DNA of 64,000 nucleotides, from assembly GCF_000271305.1 (NCBI RefSeq), contig NZ_AKGD01000002.1, positions 372,001 through 436,000 on the forward strand. Direction: 5' to 3'. The notes below the pieces were generated by a model, which searched no databases, was not told the origin of the DNA, and was given only the letters and a program-made list of their open reading frames with translations. Both the position numbers and the translations under genes were made by a program. The number at the start of each line of letters is the position of its first letter. Within the stretch, counting starts at the first letter, position 1. Positions 49,552 to 58,495 of the stretch are shown here, one piece after another. The DNA is from Hydrocarboniphaga effusa AP103. GTDB lineage: Bacteria; Pseudomonadota; Gammaproteobacteria; Nevskiales; Nevskiaceae.

Positions 49552-50820
49552 ATGCAGCCCAATCATCTGTCCGATACCAGTTTCGCTTCGTTGAATCTCC
49601 ATCCGCTGCTGCTGTCGAGCCTAGCCAAGCTCGGCTTCGACTACTGCACGCCGATCCAGGCGCAGACCTTGCCGCTGGCCTTGGCCGGCGCCGACATCGC
49701 GGGCCAGGCGCAGACCGGCACCGGCAAGTCGGCCGCCTTCCTGCTCGCGACGATGCAGCGCCTGCTGACGCAGCCGCGTGTCGGGCCCGAGGGGCAACCG
49801 CGTGCCTTCATCCTCGCGCCGACGCGTGAGCTCGCGGTGCAGATCCATACCGACGCAGTGGGCCTGGGGGCCGACACCGGGCTCAAGCTCGCGGTCTGCT
49901 ACGGCGGCACCGGCTATGAGTCGCAGCGCCAGGCGATCGCCGATGGCGTGGACATCCTGATCGGCACGCCGGGCCGCCTGATCGACTACTACAAGCAGGA
50001 CGTCTACACGCTCAAGTACATTGAAGTGGTGGTGCTCGACGAGGCGGACCGCATGTTCGATCTCGGCTTCATCGCCGACATCCGCTACCTGTTCCGTCGC
50101 ATGCCGGCCCCGGCGCAGCGCAAGAACTATCTGTTCTCGGCGACGCTGAGCCACCGCGTGCTCGAACTCGCCTACGAGCACATGAACACGCCGACCAAGG
50201 TCGAGGTCGAGCCCGAGCAAGTCACCGCCGAGCGCGTGCGTCAGGTGCTCATGCACGTGGCCAACGACGACAAGCTGCCGCTGCTCGTCGGCCTGCTGCG
50301 CCATCACGCGCCGGTGCGCAGCCTGGTGTTCGTCAACACCAAGCGCGGAGCCGAAGAGGTGGAGAACACGCTCAAGGCCAACGGTTTCGAGGCCAGCACG
50401 CTGTCGGGCGACGTGCCGCAGAACAAGCGCCTTCGGCTGCTCGAGGAGTTCAAGGAAGGCAAGCTGCCGATTCTGGTCGCCACCGACGTGGCCGCGCGCG
50501 GCCTGCACATTCCCGCGGTCACTCACGTCATCAACTACGACCTGCCGCAGGACGCCGAAGACTACGTGCACCGCATCGGCCGCACCGCGCGCGCCGGCCA
50601 GAGCGGCGATGCGATCTCGCTCTGCTGCGAGACCTATGTCTATTCGCTGCCCGAGATCGAGAAATACATCGGCAACCGCATTCCGGTCGAACAGCCGCCG
50701 GAAGAATGGATGCCGAAGGATTTCGTGCGCGTGAAGCGCAGTTCCTCGTCCTACGGCGGCGGGCGGCGACCCGGGAGTGGCGGCCCACGCCGTTCCGGCG
50801 GCGGTGGCCGTCGTCGCTGA
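49552..50820 (+). CDS. rhlB: DEAD-box ATP-dependent RNA helicase RhlB
   Basis: A 422-residue DEAD-box helicase that unwinds RNA and in E. coli works with RNase E in the degradosome. Motifs in order are the Q motif [16 protein letters not shown], motif [32 protein letters not shown] in [19 protein letters not shown] and [10 protein letters not shown]. The C-terminal tail is Gly/Arg/Ser-rich and basic ([20 protein letters not shown]), likely an RNA-binding extension. Divergence from trxA-rho supports rhlB over other DEAD helicases. Confidence 0.93.
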   Translation: MQPNHLSDTSFASLNLHPLLLSSLAKLGFDYCTPIQAQTLPLALAGADIAGQAQTGTGKSAAFLLATMQRLLTQPRVGPEGQPRAFILAPTRELAVQIHTDAVGLGADTGLKLAVCYGGTGYESQRQAIADGVDILIGTPGRLIDYYKQDVYTLKYIEVVVLDEADRMFDLGFIADIRYLFRRMPAPAQRKNYLFSATLSHRVLELAYEHMNTPTKVEVEPEQVTAERVRQVLMHVANDDKLPLLVGLLRHHAPVRSLVFVNTKRGAEEVENTLKANGFEASTLSGDVPQNKRLRLLEEFKEGKLPILVATDVAARGLHIPAVTHVINYDLPQDAEDYVHRIGRTARAGQSGDAISLCCETYVYSLPEIEKYIGNRIPVEQPPEEWMPKDFVRVKRSSSSYGGGRRPGSGGPRRSGGGGRRR

Positions 50821-50832
50821 TCGATTGCGGCG

Positions 50833-51576
50833 GTGAACTCGTTGCAGTTTCTTCGCCCGGACTGGAGCGCGCCGCCGCGCGTGCGCGCGGCCAGCACGCT
50901 GCGCACCGGCGGCGTCAGCGCTGAAGCCTATGCGAGCCTGAACCTGGCCCAGCACGTCGGTGACGATGCGGCCACCGTCGCGGCGAACCGGGCCCTGCTG
51001 CGAAAAGCCCTGAACCTGCCAGGCGAGCCGGCCTGGCTCGACCAGGTGCACGGCACGCTGGCCTTGCCTGCGGAAGCGGTCTCGCCGGGCTGCAAGGCCG
51101 ATGCGTCGTGGACCGACCAGGCCGGTTCGGTCTGCGTGGTCATGACCGCCGATTGCCTGCCCGTGCTGTTCTGCGATGACGATGGCCAATGCGTGGCGGC
51201 CGCGCATGCGGGCTGGCGCGGCCTTGCCGATGGCGTGCTGCAGTCGACCGTCGCGCAACTACCGGCTGCGCCGCGAAAGCTCATGGCCTGGCTCGGTCCC
51301 GCGATCGGACCGGGCGCTTTCGAAGTGGGCCCCGAAGTGCGGGCGCGTTTTCTCGATCGGGATGCGGCGCTCGATTCGGCCTTCGCGCGCTCGGCTCGCG
51401 CGGGTCACTATCTGGCCGATCTGTATGCGCTGGCCCGCGCCATCCTGCATCGCGCGGGCGTGGCGCGCGTGAGCGGCGGTGATCGCTGCACGTACTCGGA
51501 AGCCGATCACTTCTTCTCGTTTCGTCGCCAGGCCCGTTGTGGCCGCATGGCCAGCCTGATCTGGTTGCAGGACTGA
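50833..51576 (+). CDS. pgeF: PgeF/YfiH family purine nucleoside phosphorylase (laccase-domain)
   Basis: A 247-residue zinc enzyme of the multicopper-polyphenol-oxidase (laccase) domain family. Members have purine nucleoside phosphorylase/adenosine deaminase activity or act in peptidoglycan precursor editing (YfiH). Zinc ligands are His73 (LDQVHG), Cys108 (MTADCLPVLF) and His125 (AAAHAGWRG). GPAIGPGAFEVGPEV and DRCTYSEADHFFSFRR are also typical. The start is GTG at 50833, 12 bp after rhlB, so it may be co-transcribed. Physiological substrate is not decided by sequence. Confidence 0.9.
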   Translation: MNSLQFLRPDWSAPPRVRAASTLRTGGVSAEAYASLNLAQHVGDDAATVAANRALLRKALNLPGEPAWLDQVHGTLALPAEAVSPGCKADASWTDQAGSVCVVMTADCLPVLFCDDDGQCVAAAHAGWRGLADGVLQSTVAQLPAAPRKLMAWLGPAIGPGAFEVGPEVRARFLDRDAALDSAFARSARAGHYLADLYALARAILHRAGVARVSGGDRCTYSEADHFFSFRRQARCGRMASLIWLQD

Positions 51577-51765
51577 TCGGACTCGGCGGCGCAACGCTGC
51601 CGCGACGCCGGTGATCGTGGAAACGCATTGTCGCGTCTCTGTGGCAATCGGCCCTGTGCCCGAATAGTCTTATGCTCGCCGCTCACCGCCGGCCCGACCT
51701 TCGCTTCGGGCCGTCAGAATCCTAATTAAGCTCCGTCCAGGAGCTGTGCCTGAGAGGGGATGTTG

Positions 51766-52800
51766 ATGAGTCCGAGGCTCAAGGCGTTGGCCGCGTCGGC
51801 CGCGTTGTCGCTGGGGCTGCACAGTGGGCTGTTGCAGGCGCAGGACGATTCCGGCGGCGCTGCCGCCGATGGCGGCGCCTCCTCCGGTGAGGAGGCAGCG
51901 CCGTCCGCCGCTCCGGTCAAGCCGCGGCCCTCCGAGCTGCTCGTGCGCGCTCCACAGCGTGCTGCACTCGACATCGTCAATACCGGCAAGCATCTGGTCG
52001 CCGTCGGCGAGCGCGGGCACATCCTGGTCTCCAATAACGGTGTCGACTGGGCTCAGGTGGCGGTGCCGGTTCGCGCGACGCTCAATGCGTTGACCTTCGT
52101 CGACGAACAGAACGGCTGGGCGGTCGGGCACGACGCCACGATTCTGCGCACGACTGACGGCGGAAAGACCTGGCATCTGCAGAACTTCGAGCCCGAGAAG
52201 GAGCAAGCCTTCCTCGACGTGCTGTTCGTCGATGCGCAGACCGGCTACGCGGTCGGCGCCTTCGGCCTGTTCTACGGCACCACCGACGGCGGGGATAACT
52301 GGGCCGAGATCGAGGCGCCGACGGTTCGTGAAGAGGAACTCTACTTTCATAGCATCACCAAGCTCGGTGACGGCAGCCTGCTCGTCGCCGGCGAAACCGG
52401 CATGCTCGGTGTTTCGACACCCGATCGCGCGAGCTTCAAGCGCCTGACCTCGCCGTACGAAGGCACTTTCTTCGGCTCGCTTCCCTATAAGGAAAAGGGC
52501 GCGATCGTGTTCGGCCTGCGCGGGAACGTCTACGTGTCGGACGACGTCAAGCTCGGCAACTGGCAGAAGCTCGAAACCAACACCATCGCCTCGTTCTTCG
52601 GTGGCAGCCTGCTCGCCGATGGCCGCGCCTTGCTGGTCGGCTCTTCGGGGGCGGCGTACGTGATCGACCCGGCGGCGAAGACGGCCGAAGCGATCGCGAC
52701 CGGGCTGTCGTTCTCGCTGACCAGTGGCCTGCAGTTCAAGAATGGCGTGCTCGTCTCGGGCGAGCGCGGCCCGCATCTGATCGCCAGCCAGCTCAACTAA
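51766..52800 (+). CDS. Ycf48-like exported beta-propeller protein
   Basis: A 344-residue exported protein. A signal peptide ends near LLQAQDD and is followed by a Gly/Ala/Ser-rich stretch. The body is made of BNR/Ycf48-type repeats: LVAVGERGHILVSNNGVDW, GWAVGHDATILRTTDGGKTW (20 residues), GYAVGAFGLFYGTTDGGDNW (20 residues) and related later copies. These form a propeller as in photosystem assembly factor Ycf48. I prefer ATG 51766, which is well spaced from the AGAGGGG ribosome site; ATG 51760 is too close. The MMPL transporter gene follows after 15 bp, a pairing I recall from other Proteobacteria. Confidence 0.85.
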   Translation: MSPRLKALAASAALSLGLHSGLLQAQDDSGGAAADGGASSGEEAAPSAAPVKPRPSELLVRAPQRAALDIVNTGKHLVAVGERGHILVSNNGVDWAQVAVPVRATLNALTFVDEQNGWAVGHDATILRTTDGGKTWHLQNFEPEKEQAFLDVLFVDAQTGYAVGAFGLFYGTTDGGDNWAEIEAPTVREEELYFHSITKLGDGSLLVAGETGMLGVSTPDRASFKRLTSPYEGTFFGSLPYKEKGAIVFGLRGNVYVSDDVKLGNWQKLETNTIASFFGGSLLADGRALLVGSSGAAYVIDPAAKTAEAIATGLSFSLTSGLQFKNGVLVSGERGPHLIASQLN

Positions 52801-52815
52801 AGAACCCGAACCCAC

Positions 52816-55428
52816 ATGAGCGACAACTCCAAACTGAGCGTGAGCGACAAGGTTCTTCGTGCGATCGAGCCGCTGATCTACGCCAAGCGTGCGCTGTCGA
52901 TGGGCATCCTGCTCGTGCTGACGGCCTTGTTCGCCTGGCAGATGACGATGATCCGCAGCGATGCCGGCTTCGACAAGTCGATTCCGCTCGAACACCCGTA
53001 CATGCAGGTACTCAAGCAGTATCAGGCCGACTTCGGCGGTGCGAACACGGTGCTGATCGCGCTGATCCAGAAGGACGGCGACATCTACAACGAGAAGTTC
53101 CTGACGCGCCTGAAGAGCGTTACCGACGACGTGTTCTTTTTGAAGGGCGTCGATCGCTCGCGCGTGTCGTCGATCTTCACGCCCGACGTGCGCTTCATCG
53201 AGGTCGTCGAAGGGGGATTCAAGGGCGGCAACGTGATTCCAGCCGAGTATCAGCCGAACCAGGAAATGTTCGACCTGATTCGCGGCAACGTCGCCAAGGG
53301 CGGACACATCGGCCGCTACGTCTCGAACGATCAGCGCGGCGCAATGATCTTCGCCGAACTGCTCGAAGTCGATCCGGTCACCGGCGAGAAGCTCGACTAC
53401 GGACAGATGGCGAAAAAGCTCGAAGAGATTCGCCAGAAGTACGAGGACGACGACATCAAGGTGCATGTCGTCGGCTTCGCCAAGGTGGTCGGCGACGTCA
53501 TCGAGGCCACCGAAGAAGTGGTGATCTTCTTCATCATCACGCTGGTGATGACCTTCGTCCTGCTGTGGCTCTATCTGGGCAGCTTCAAGCTCGCGCTGCT
53601 GCCGCTGGTGTGTTCGATCACCGCGGTGATCTGGGAATTCGGCCTGCTGCGCCTGTTCGGCTACGGGCTCGATCCGTTCGCGATTTTGGTGCCCTTCCTG
53701 ATTCTCGCGGTGTCTGTTTCGCATGGCGTGCAATACGTCAACGCCTGGGTCGGTGAGATCGCCGAGAATGGTCGCAATGCCTTCGATGCTTCGCTGTTCA
53801 CCTGGCGCCGCCTGGCGATCTACGGCACTTTCGCGATTCTGACCGACGTCGCCGGCTTTGCGACGATTTACCTGATCCCGATCGACATCATTCGCGAGAT
53901 GGCGATCAACGCCTGCTTCGGCATGGCCGCGATCATCATCACCAACAAGGTGATGATGCCGATCTGGCTCACCTGGGTCAGCGTCGGTGATCCGAAGGCC
54001 TTCGCGGCCAAGCAGGAGAAGCGCGACTCGATCTTCGATGGTCTGTGGCGCCTGCTGTCGAACATGGTCAAGCCGGTGCCAGCGGTGACCGCGATCCTGA
54101 TCTCGGCGGTGCTGTTCGGCTGGGCGCTGTGGGAAGGCAAGGGCCTGCAGATCGGCGACAGCCAGACCGGCGTACCCGAGCTGCTGCCGGATTCGCGCTT
54201 CAACCAGGACTTCCGTGCGGTCAACGAGAACTTCGCCATCGGCGTCGACATCCTCAAGATCATTGCCGAGACCGATCCGGAAGCCTGCGTGAAGTTCGAC
54301 GTGATGGATCAGATCGATCGCTTCGCCTGGCGCCTCGACAACCTGCCGGGCGTGCAGTCGACGCTGTCGCTGCCGCAGGCCGCCAAGCTGGTGAACTCCG
54401 CGTTCTCCGAAGCCAACCCCAAATATCTGGTGCTGCCGCGCAATCAATACGTGATGGCGCAGGCGATCACGCCGATTCCGACCTCGACTGGCCTGCTGAG
54501 TCCGAACTGTTCGGCGATGGCGGTGTTCACCTTCATGCGCGATCACAAGGCGACGACGGTGAATCGCGTCGTCGACGAGGTGAAGGCCTTCAACAAGGAA
54601 AACGCGGCCGATTTCTTCGACACCAACAAGGATGTCGACCACAAGTATTGCGATGCCAAGCTCGAAGCGCGTCGCGATGTCGGCGTCGCGCGGACCGATC
54701 TGCAGAAAACCACCGAGCGCATCAAGGCGCGCAGCCTCGGTATCTCGGACGACGATCTGGCCAAGAACGATGCGATCGTGAAAGCTACGACCAAGGTCTC
54801 GGATGCGCAAGCCAAGCTCGACGGCATGGACAAGGCCTGTCCGGTCAACTTCGCGCTCGCCACCGGCAACGTCGGCGTGATGGCGGCGACCAACGAGGAA
54901 GTGCATCGCCTCGAAAAGCTCACGCTGCTTTACGTCTACATCGCGATCGTCGCCTGCGTGTACCTGTCGTTCTTCGAGTGGAAGAGCCTGGCGTCGATCC
55001 TGCTGCCGTTGTCGCTGGTGTCGTGGATGGCCTACGCGGTGATGTCGCTCGCCGGCATCGGCATGAAGGTGGCGACCTTGCCGATCGTCTCGCTCGCGGT
55101 CGGCATCGGCGTGGACTACGGCATTTACGTCTACGCGACGCTCAAGGACGCGGTGGCCGGCGGCTACAAGCTGCAGGAGGCCTACTACAAGACGCTCAAG
55201 ATGACCGGCAAGGCGGTGATCTTCACGGGCATCACGCTGGGCCTCGGCGTGGCGACCTGGCTGTGGTCGGGCCTGCAGTTCCAGCGCGACATGGGCCTGC
55301 TGCTGGTCTTCATGTTCACCGCGAACATGTTCGGCGCGATTCTGGTGCTGCCGGCGATCGCCTCGTTCCTGCTCAAGGAGCGTGAACTGGCGCCGGGCGA
55401 GAAGCCGACGCTGGTTTCGAAGCACTAG
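52816..55428 (+). CDS. RND-superfamily exporter, MMPL type
   Basis: An 870-residue inner-membrane transporter with about twelve helices in two halves. Helix 1 is followed by a large periplasmic loop, then five helices (VVIFFIITLVMTFVLLWLYL, 20 residues, onward). This is repeated from about residue 420. Cores with SVSHGVQYVNAW and AVGIGVDYGIYVYATL resemble RND/MMPL proton-relay helices. The second periplasmic loop has a charged, helical insert (LEARRDVGVARTDLQKTTER, 20 residues) bounded by two cysteines (KYCDAK and DKACPV). Substrates of relatives are lipids or hydrophobic compounds; here unknown. The Ycf48-like partner is immediately upstream. Confidence 0.88.
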   Translation: MSDNSKLSVSDKVLRAIEPLIYAKRALSMGILLVLTALFAWQMTMIRSDAGFDKSIPLEHPYMQVLKQYQADFGGANTVLIALIQKDGDIYNEKFLTRLKSVTDDVFFLKGVDRSRVSSIFTPDVRFIEVVEGGFKGGNVIPAEYQPNQEMFDLIRGNVAKGGHIGRYVSNDQRGAMIFAELLEVDPVTGEKLDYGQMAKKLEEIRQKYEDDDIKVHVVGFAKVVGDVIEATEEVVIFFIITLVMTFVLLWLYLGSFKLALLPLVCSITAVIWEFGLLRLFGYGLDPFAILVPFLILAVSVSHGVQYVNAWVGEIAENGRNAFDASLFTWRRLAIYGTFAILTDVAGFATIYLIPIDIIREMAINACFGMAAIIITNKVMMPIWLTWVSVGDPKAFAAKQEKRDSIFDGLWRLLSNMVKPVPAVTAILISAVLFGWALWEGKGLQIGDSQTGVPELLPDSRFNQDFRAVNENFAIGVDILKIIAETDPEACVKFDVMDQIDRFAWRLDNLPGVQSTLSLPQAAKLVNSAFSEANPKYLVLPRNQYVMAQAITPIPTSTGLLSPNCSAMAVFTFMRDHKATTVNRVVDEVKAFNKENAADFFDTNKDVDHKYCDAKLEARRDVGVARTDLQKTTERIKARSLGISDDDLAKNDAIVKATTKVSDAQAKLDGMDKACPVNFALATGNVGVMAATNEEVHRLEKLTLLYVYIAIVACVYLSFFEWKSLASILLPLSLVSWMAYAVMSLAGIGMKVATLPIVSLAVGIGVDYGIYVYATLKDAVAGGYKLQEAYYKTLKMTGKAVIFTGITLGLGVATWLWSGLQFQRDMGLLLVFMFTANMFGAILVLPAIASFLLKERELAPGEKPTLVSKH

Positions 55429-55439
55429 CGCTGCGTGGA

Positions 55440-55466
55440 AGCTCCCCCGCGTCAGCGGGGGGGCTT
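55440..55466. terminator. GC-rich hairpin between the MMPL and apaH genes
   Basis: AGCTCCCCCGC and GCGGGGGGGCTT can pair around GTCA. The flanking T-run is short on both strands, so termination strength is uncertain. It lies 12 bp after the MMPL stop between convergent genes, where a bidirectional terminator is expected. The remaining spacer to 55562 shows nothing clear. Confidence 0.55.
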
Positions 55467-55562
55467 GATCCTTGCGTCGCGAGTCAGCGCCGGGCCGCGC
55501 TGCGGGCCGTTGCGGAACGGCCCCGCGCCACCGATCGAAAATGGGCTTCGGACCCGGCCGCC

Positions 55563-56402
55563 TCAGTCGCGGCCGCCCGGCGCGCGATGCCCGGCGCAGG
55601 GCAGGTGCGTGAGTTCGCCCGTATTAAGGTTCAGCGCCGTCAGCTGACCGCCCCAGACGCAGCCGGTGTCGAGACCGTAGACCTGGTGCTCGGGCCATTC
55701 GACGCGGCCGAGCGCCGACCAGTGGCCGAAGACGATCGGCGTTCCGGCGGTTCGGCGGCCGGGCGCTTCGAACCAGGGCAGGGCGCCGGCCGATTGCGAG
55801 CCCGGCGGTCCCTTGTCGCGCAGGCGCAACTGGCCGTGCGGCGTGCAGTAACGCAGGCGCGTGAGGCAGTTGATGACGAAGCGCGTGCGCTCGGCCCCGC
55901 GCAAATCCTCGCTCCAGCGATCGGGCCGGTCACCGTACATCTGTTCGAAGAAAGCCTTGCCGCGCGATTCGCGCAGTACCTGGGCGGCTTCGTGCGCGAG
56001 CGCGAGCGTCTGCTCGGCCGTCCACTGAGGCGGCACGCCCGCATGCAACAGCAGCGTGCCGCTGTCCGGATCGCGCCAGGCCAGCGGGCGCTCGGCAAGC
56101 CAGTCGAGCAAGGCGTCGGCGTCGGGCGCGTCGAGGATCTCGTCGAGCGTGTCGCCGGGCTTGAGCCGGCTGCGATCCTGCGCCGCGGCCAGCAGATGCA
56201 GATCGTGATTGCCGAGCACGGAAATGCAGGCTGTTCCGAGCGAACGGACCGTGCGCAGGGTATCGAGCGAGGCGGGACCGCGGTTGACGAGGTCGCCCAC
56301 GAGCAGCAGCCGGTCCCGCGTTTCATCGAAGTGGATCAGGGACAGCAGCTCAAGGAAATCGTCGTTGCAGCCTTGCAGGTCGCCGATGGCGAAAGTCGAC
56401 AT
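55563..56402 (-). CDS. apaH: Symmetrical bis(5'-nucleosyl)-tetraphosphatase ApaH
   Basis: A 279-residue metallophosphatase that splits Ap4A into two ADP and, in E. coli, removes Np4 caps from RNA. The calcineurin-type motifs run in order: FAIGDLQGCNDDF, LLVGDLVNRGP, VLGNHDLHLLA, LLHAGVPPQW and VFGHWSALG. The C-terminal VYGLDTGCVWGGQLTALNL is typical of ApaH. Length matches E. coli (280). In many relatives it follows rsmA-apaG; here it stands alone, divergent from the Tad pilus genes. Confidence 0.95.
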   Translation of the reverse strand: MSTFAIGDLQGCNDDFLELLSLIHFDETRDRLLLVGDLVNRGPASLDTLRTVRSLGTACISVLGNHDLHLLAAAQDRSRLKPGDTLDEILDAPDADALLDWLAERPLAWRDPDSGTLLLHAGVPPQWTAEQTLALAHEAAQVLRESRGKAFFEQMYGDRPDRWSEDLRGAERTRFVINCLTRLRYCTPHGQLRLRDKGPPGSQSAGALPWFEAPGRRTAGTPIVFGHWSALGRVEWPEHQVYGLDTGCVWGGQLTALNLNTGELTHLPCAGHRAPGGRD

Positions 56403-56481
56403 GAACCGTCTGTCCGGTGGAGTAGATAACAGGCATTACATCGAGCCCGACGAGCGGTACAAAATGACGCGCTCGGCAGCT

Positions 56482-56510
56482 TTGATTCTGAACGGACCCG
56501 CCAGCATAGT
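56482..56510 (+). promoter_or_regulatory. Candidate sigma-70 promoter of the Tad pilus operon
   Basis: TTGATT (56482-56487) and CATAGT (56505-56510) are 17 bp apart; each matches four of six consensus bases. The predicted start near 56517 leaves a leader of about 36 nt to flp, which has an AAGGA ribosome site. A short inverted repeat (TGAC-GCTGGG-GTCA, about 56519-56532) follows the start. Confidence 0.45.
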
Positions 56511-56552
56511 AACTCCACTGACGCTGGGGTCAGGGAACACAAGGAATCGACC

Positions 56553-56732
56553 ATGAAGCACTATCTGAAAGCTGTCTCTCGCGCCAAGCAGGAAGGCGCC
56601 ACTGCCATCGAATACGCGCTGATCGCCGGCATCGTCGTGCTGGTGATCGCCGTTGCTTTGAGCCTACTCGCTACCGATCTTAGCTCCGTGTTCAACAACG
56701 TGGGCGACACGGTTACCGGTGGTGGCAACTAG
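56553..56732 (+). CDS. flp: Flp-family type IVb prepilin
   Basis: A 59-residue major pilin precursor. The short basic leader MKHYLKAVSRAKQEG ends at a glycine. It is followed by ATAIEYALIAGIVVLVIAVA, which has the class IVb Glu-Tyr motif five and six residues after the expected cleavage site (G|ATAIEY) and the hydrophobic assembly helix. A polar tail ends in DTVTGGGN. AAGGA lies 8 nt upstream of the ATG. It would be processed by a TadV/CpaA peptidase, which is not in the window. First gene of the Tad locus. Confidence 0.94.
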   Translation: MKHYLKAVSRAKQEGATAIEYALIAGIVVLVIAVALSLLATDLSSVFNNVGDTVTGGGN

Positions 56733-56800
56733 TAGAGATGTGGGCGGGCCGGCTGTGACATCGTCGCAGCTATAGCTTCCAGACTGCGTGGGGATTCCTG

Positions 56801-57355
56801 ATGGACGTGTTTCGAAAGGATTGCGCAGTTAGGGAGGTTCGCCCCCATAAGCAAAGCGGTGCCGCAGCGATGGAGTTCGCTCTGGTGCTGCCTCTGCTGT
56901 TCGCGCTTAGTTATGCGATCTTGGTCTACTCGTACACTTTCATCGTGTACGAGTCGATCAACTACGCCGCACAGCAGGGCGCCGAGTCCGCAGTCTCGGT
57001 CGATCCGAGCCTGGCGGACAGCGGCGGCGGTACCAGCAGCTATTTCGGGAACGTCACGACCATCGTTCGAAACACCGTTGCCGGCGCCCTGGGTTGGATG
57101 CCGGAACAGCAGCGCGCAATGTCGATCGGAGCCAACGGTTCGAGCGTCCAGGTCAATTTCTGCAATCAAGGCGGTGGTGGAGCAGTTGGCTGTCCCTTGC
57201 AGGACACCGGTGGCCGAGCCCTCGTGGTCCGCATCAATTTTCCAATCACTTCCATTTTTCCGGTCCTGACTCTGCCTGGAGTCGGTACCATTCCGCCGCT
57301 GCCCGCTACCATTTCCGGTACCGGCGTGACGGTGCTGCCAGGCACCGGCACTTAA
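56801..57355 (+). CDS. tadE: TadE-like pseudopilin
   Basis: A 184-residue pilin-like protein. After a basic leader comes KQSGAAAMEFALVLPLLFAL (20 residues), the TadE signature with conserved Glu before the hydrophobic helix. The periplasmic part holds two cysteines in VNFCNQGGGGAVGCP, possibly a disulfide. TadE proteins are minor pseudopilins needed for Flp pilus assembly. Its position directly after flp and before cpaB is less usual; many loci have tadE/F after tadC. GGGGA lies about 10 nt before the start. Confidence 0.88.
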   Translation: MDVFRKDCAVREVRPHKQSGAAAMEFALVLPLLFALSYAILVYSYTFIVYESINYAAQQGAESAVSVDPSLADSGGGTSSYFGNVTTIVRNTVAGALGWMPEQQRAMSIGANGSSVQVNFCNQGGGGAVGCPLQDTGGRALVVRINFPITSIFPVLTLPGVGTIPPLPATISGTGVTVLPGTGT

Positions 57356-57412
57356 TAAAAGCCAGGGGTTGGCGATCAAGGTCGTTCAGACGATCTCAAC
57401 AGGGGTATGGTG

Positions 57413-58384
57413 ATGAGCAGTTCTGCCGCCAAGGTAGTCGCGATCATTGCAGTCATTCTGACGGCCGCGCTGGCCTTTGCCGGTTACCGGCTGAGCCGCG
57501 AATACGCTCAGACCAACCAGCCGGCGACCGCCAAGGCGGTGCCGGGCGCCGCCGGGACGACGGCCCAGCCGGCGATTCCGAAGACGCTCGCGGTGGCCGC
57601 GCTGAAGCCGCTCGCCGCGTACCAGCCGATCACCAAGGAAGACGTCACCCTGGTCGAATTCGCGGTGGCGCCGACCGATTACTACGCCAACGTCAACGAC
57701 GTGATCGGCAAGCAGCCGATCATTGACATCGACGGCGGGGCTCCGCTGACCAAGCGCTACTTCGGCCAGGGCAACATCCTGGCCCGCGCGATTCCGCCCG
57801 GACATCAGGCGATCTCGGTCGAAGTCAACGACGTCGTCGCAGTGGGCGGCTTCATCCGTCCGGGTGATACCGTCGACGTGCTGCTCTACCTGCGCAACGG
57901 CCAGGACGTGGAGCCGCAATCCCGCGTGCTGCTGCGCAATGTGCGCGTGCTGGCCTACGACGACGCCCTGGTCGAGCGCCCCGAAGGCCTCAACGAGGAC
58001 GAGAAGAAGGGCACGAGTTCGGCGAACTCGCGCAACAATTCGAGCGCCGCACGCCGCACCCGCACCGCTGTGCTTGCGGTGCCGGAGCTCGAGACCACCC
58101 GCCTGATGCTCGGCGCGAGCCAGGGCGAGCTGCGTCTGGCCCTGTACGGCCAGCGTCCGCCCGGAACCGAGGACGTCGCCGCGCCCGAGACGGTGGTCGC
58201 CGGTGGCCTGCCGGCCAACGACAAGACGCTCGCGACGATCGAATCGAACAAGGTGCCGGACAAGGCGCTCTCGCTCGAGCAGCTCGCCCGCATCAAGCCG
58301 CCGCCGTCCAAGCGCAGCAGCGCTCCGGTGCAGGTGCCGGTGTACCGCGCGGACAAGGTCGAAACGGTGTCGGTCCGCCCGTAA
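57413..58384 (+). CDS. cpaB: Flp pilus assembly protein CpaB/RcpC
   Basis: A 323-residue exported or anchored protein with an N-terminal helix (VVAIIAVILTAALAFAGYRL, 20 residues). It is followed by a SAF/CpaB domain (VAALKPLAAYQPITKEDVTL, 20 residues, and ARAIPPGHQAISVEVNDVVA, 20 residues, then VGGFIRPGDTVDVLLYL). A Ser/Asn/Arg-rich insert sits near residue 200. CpaB is thought to support the secretin. ATG 57413 fits the AGGGG ribosome site better than ATG 57407. The order cpaB-cpaC-cpaE-cpaF matches other Tad loci. Confidence 0.9.
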   Translation: MSSSAAKVVAIIAVILTAALAFAGYRLSREYAQTNQPATAKAVPGAAGTTAQPAIPKTLAVAALKPLAAYQPITKEDVTLVEFAVAPTDYYANVNDVIGKQPIIDIDGGAPLTKRYFGQGNILARAIPPGHQAISVEVNDVVAVGGFIRPGDTVDVLLYLRNGQDVEPQSRVLLRNVRVLAYDDALVERPEGLNEDEKKGTSSANSRNNSSAARRTRTAVLAVPELETTRLMLGASQGELRLALYGQRPPGTEDVAAPETVVAGGLPANDKTLATIESNKVPDKALSLEQLARIKPPPSKRSSAPVQVPVYRADKVETVSVRP

Positions 58385-58495
58385 ACGCGGACGCAGCGGG
58401 AACGCAATAGGGATGCATCATCAGGCGCCTGCGATGCGGGCGCGGAACGGACCAGGGCAGCCGGGCCGTTGCAATCGGACAAGGTGGGGACAACG

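Noticed and set aside
51670-55425. A 1251-codon minus-strand frame opposite the Ycf48-like and MMPL genes
   Set aside because: It spans two real plus-strand genes and their spacer, and shows only Arg/His/Glu/Asp-rich shadow composition.
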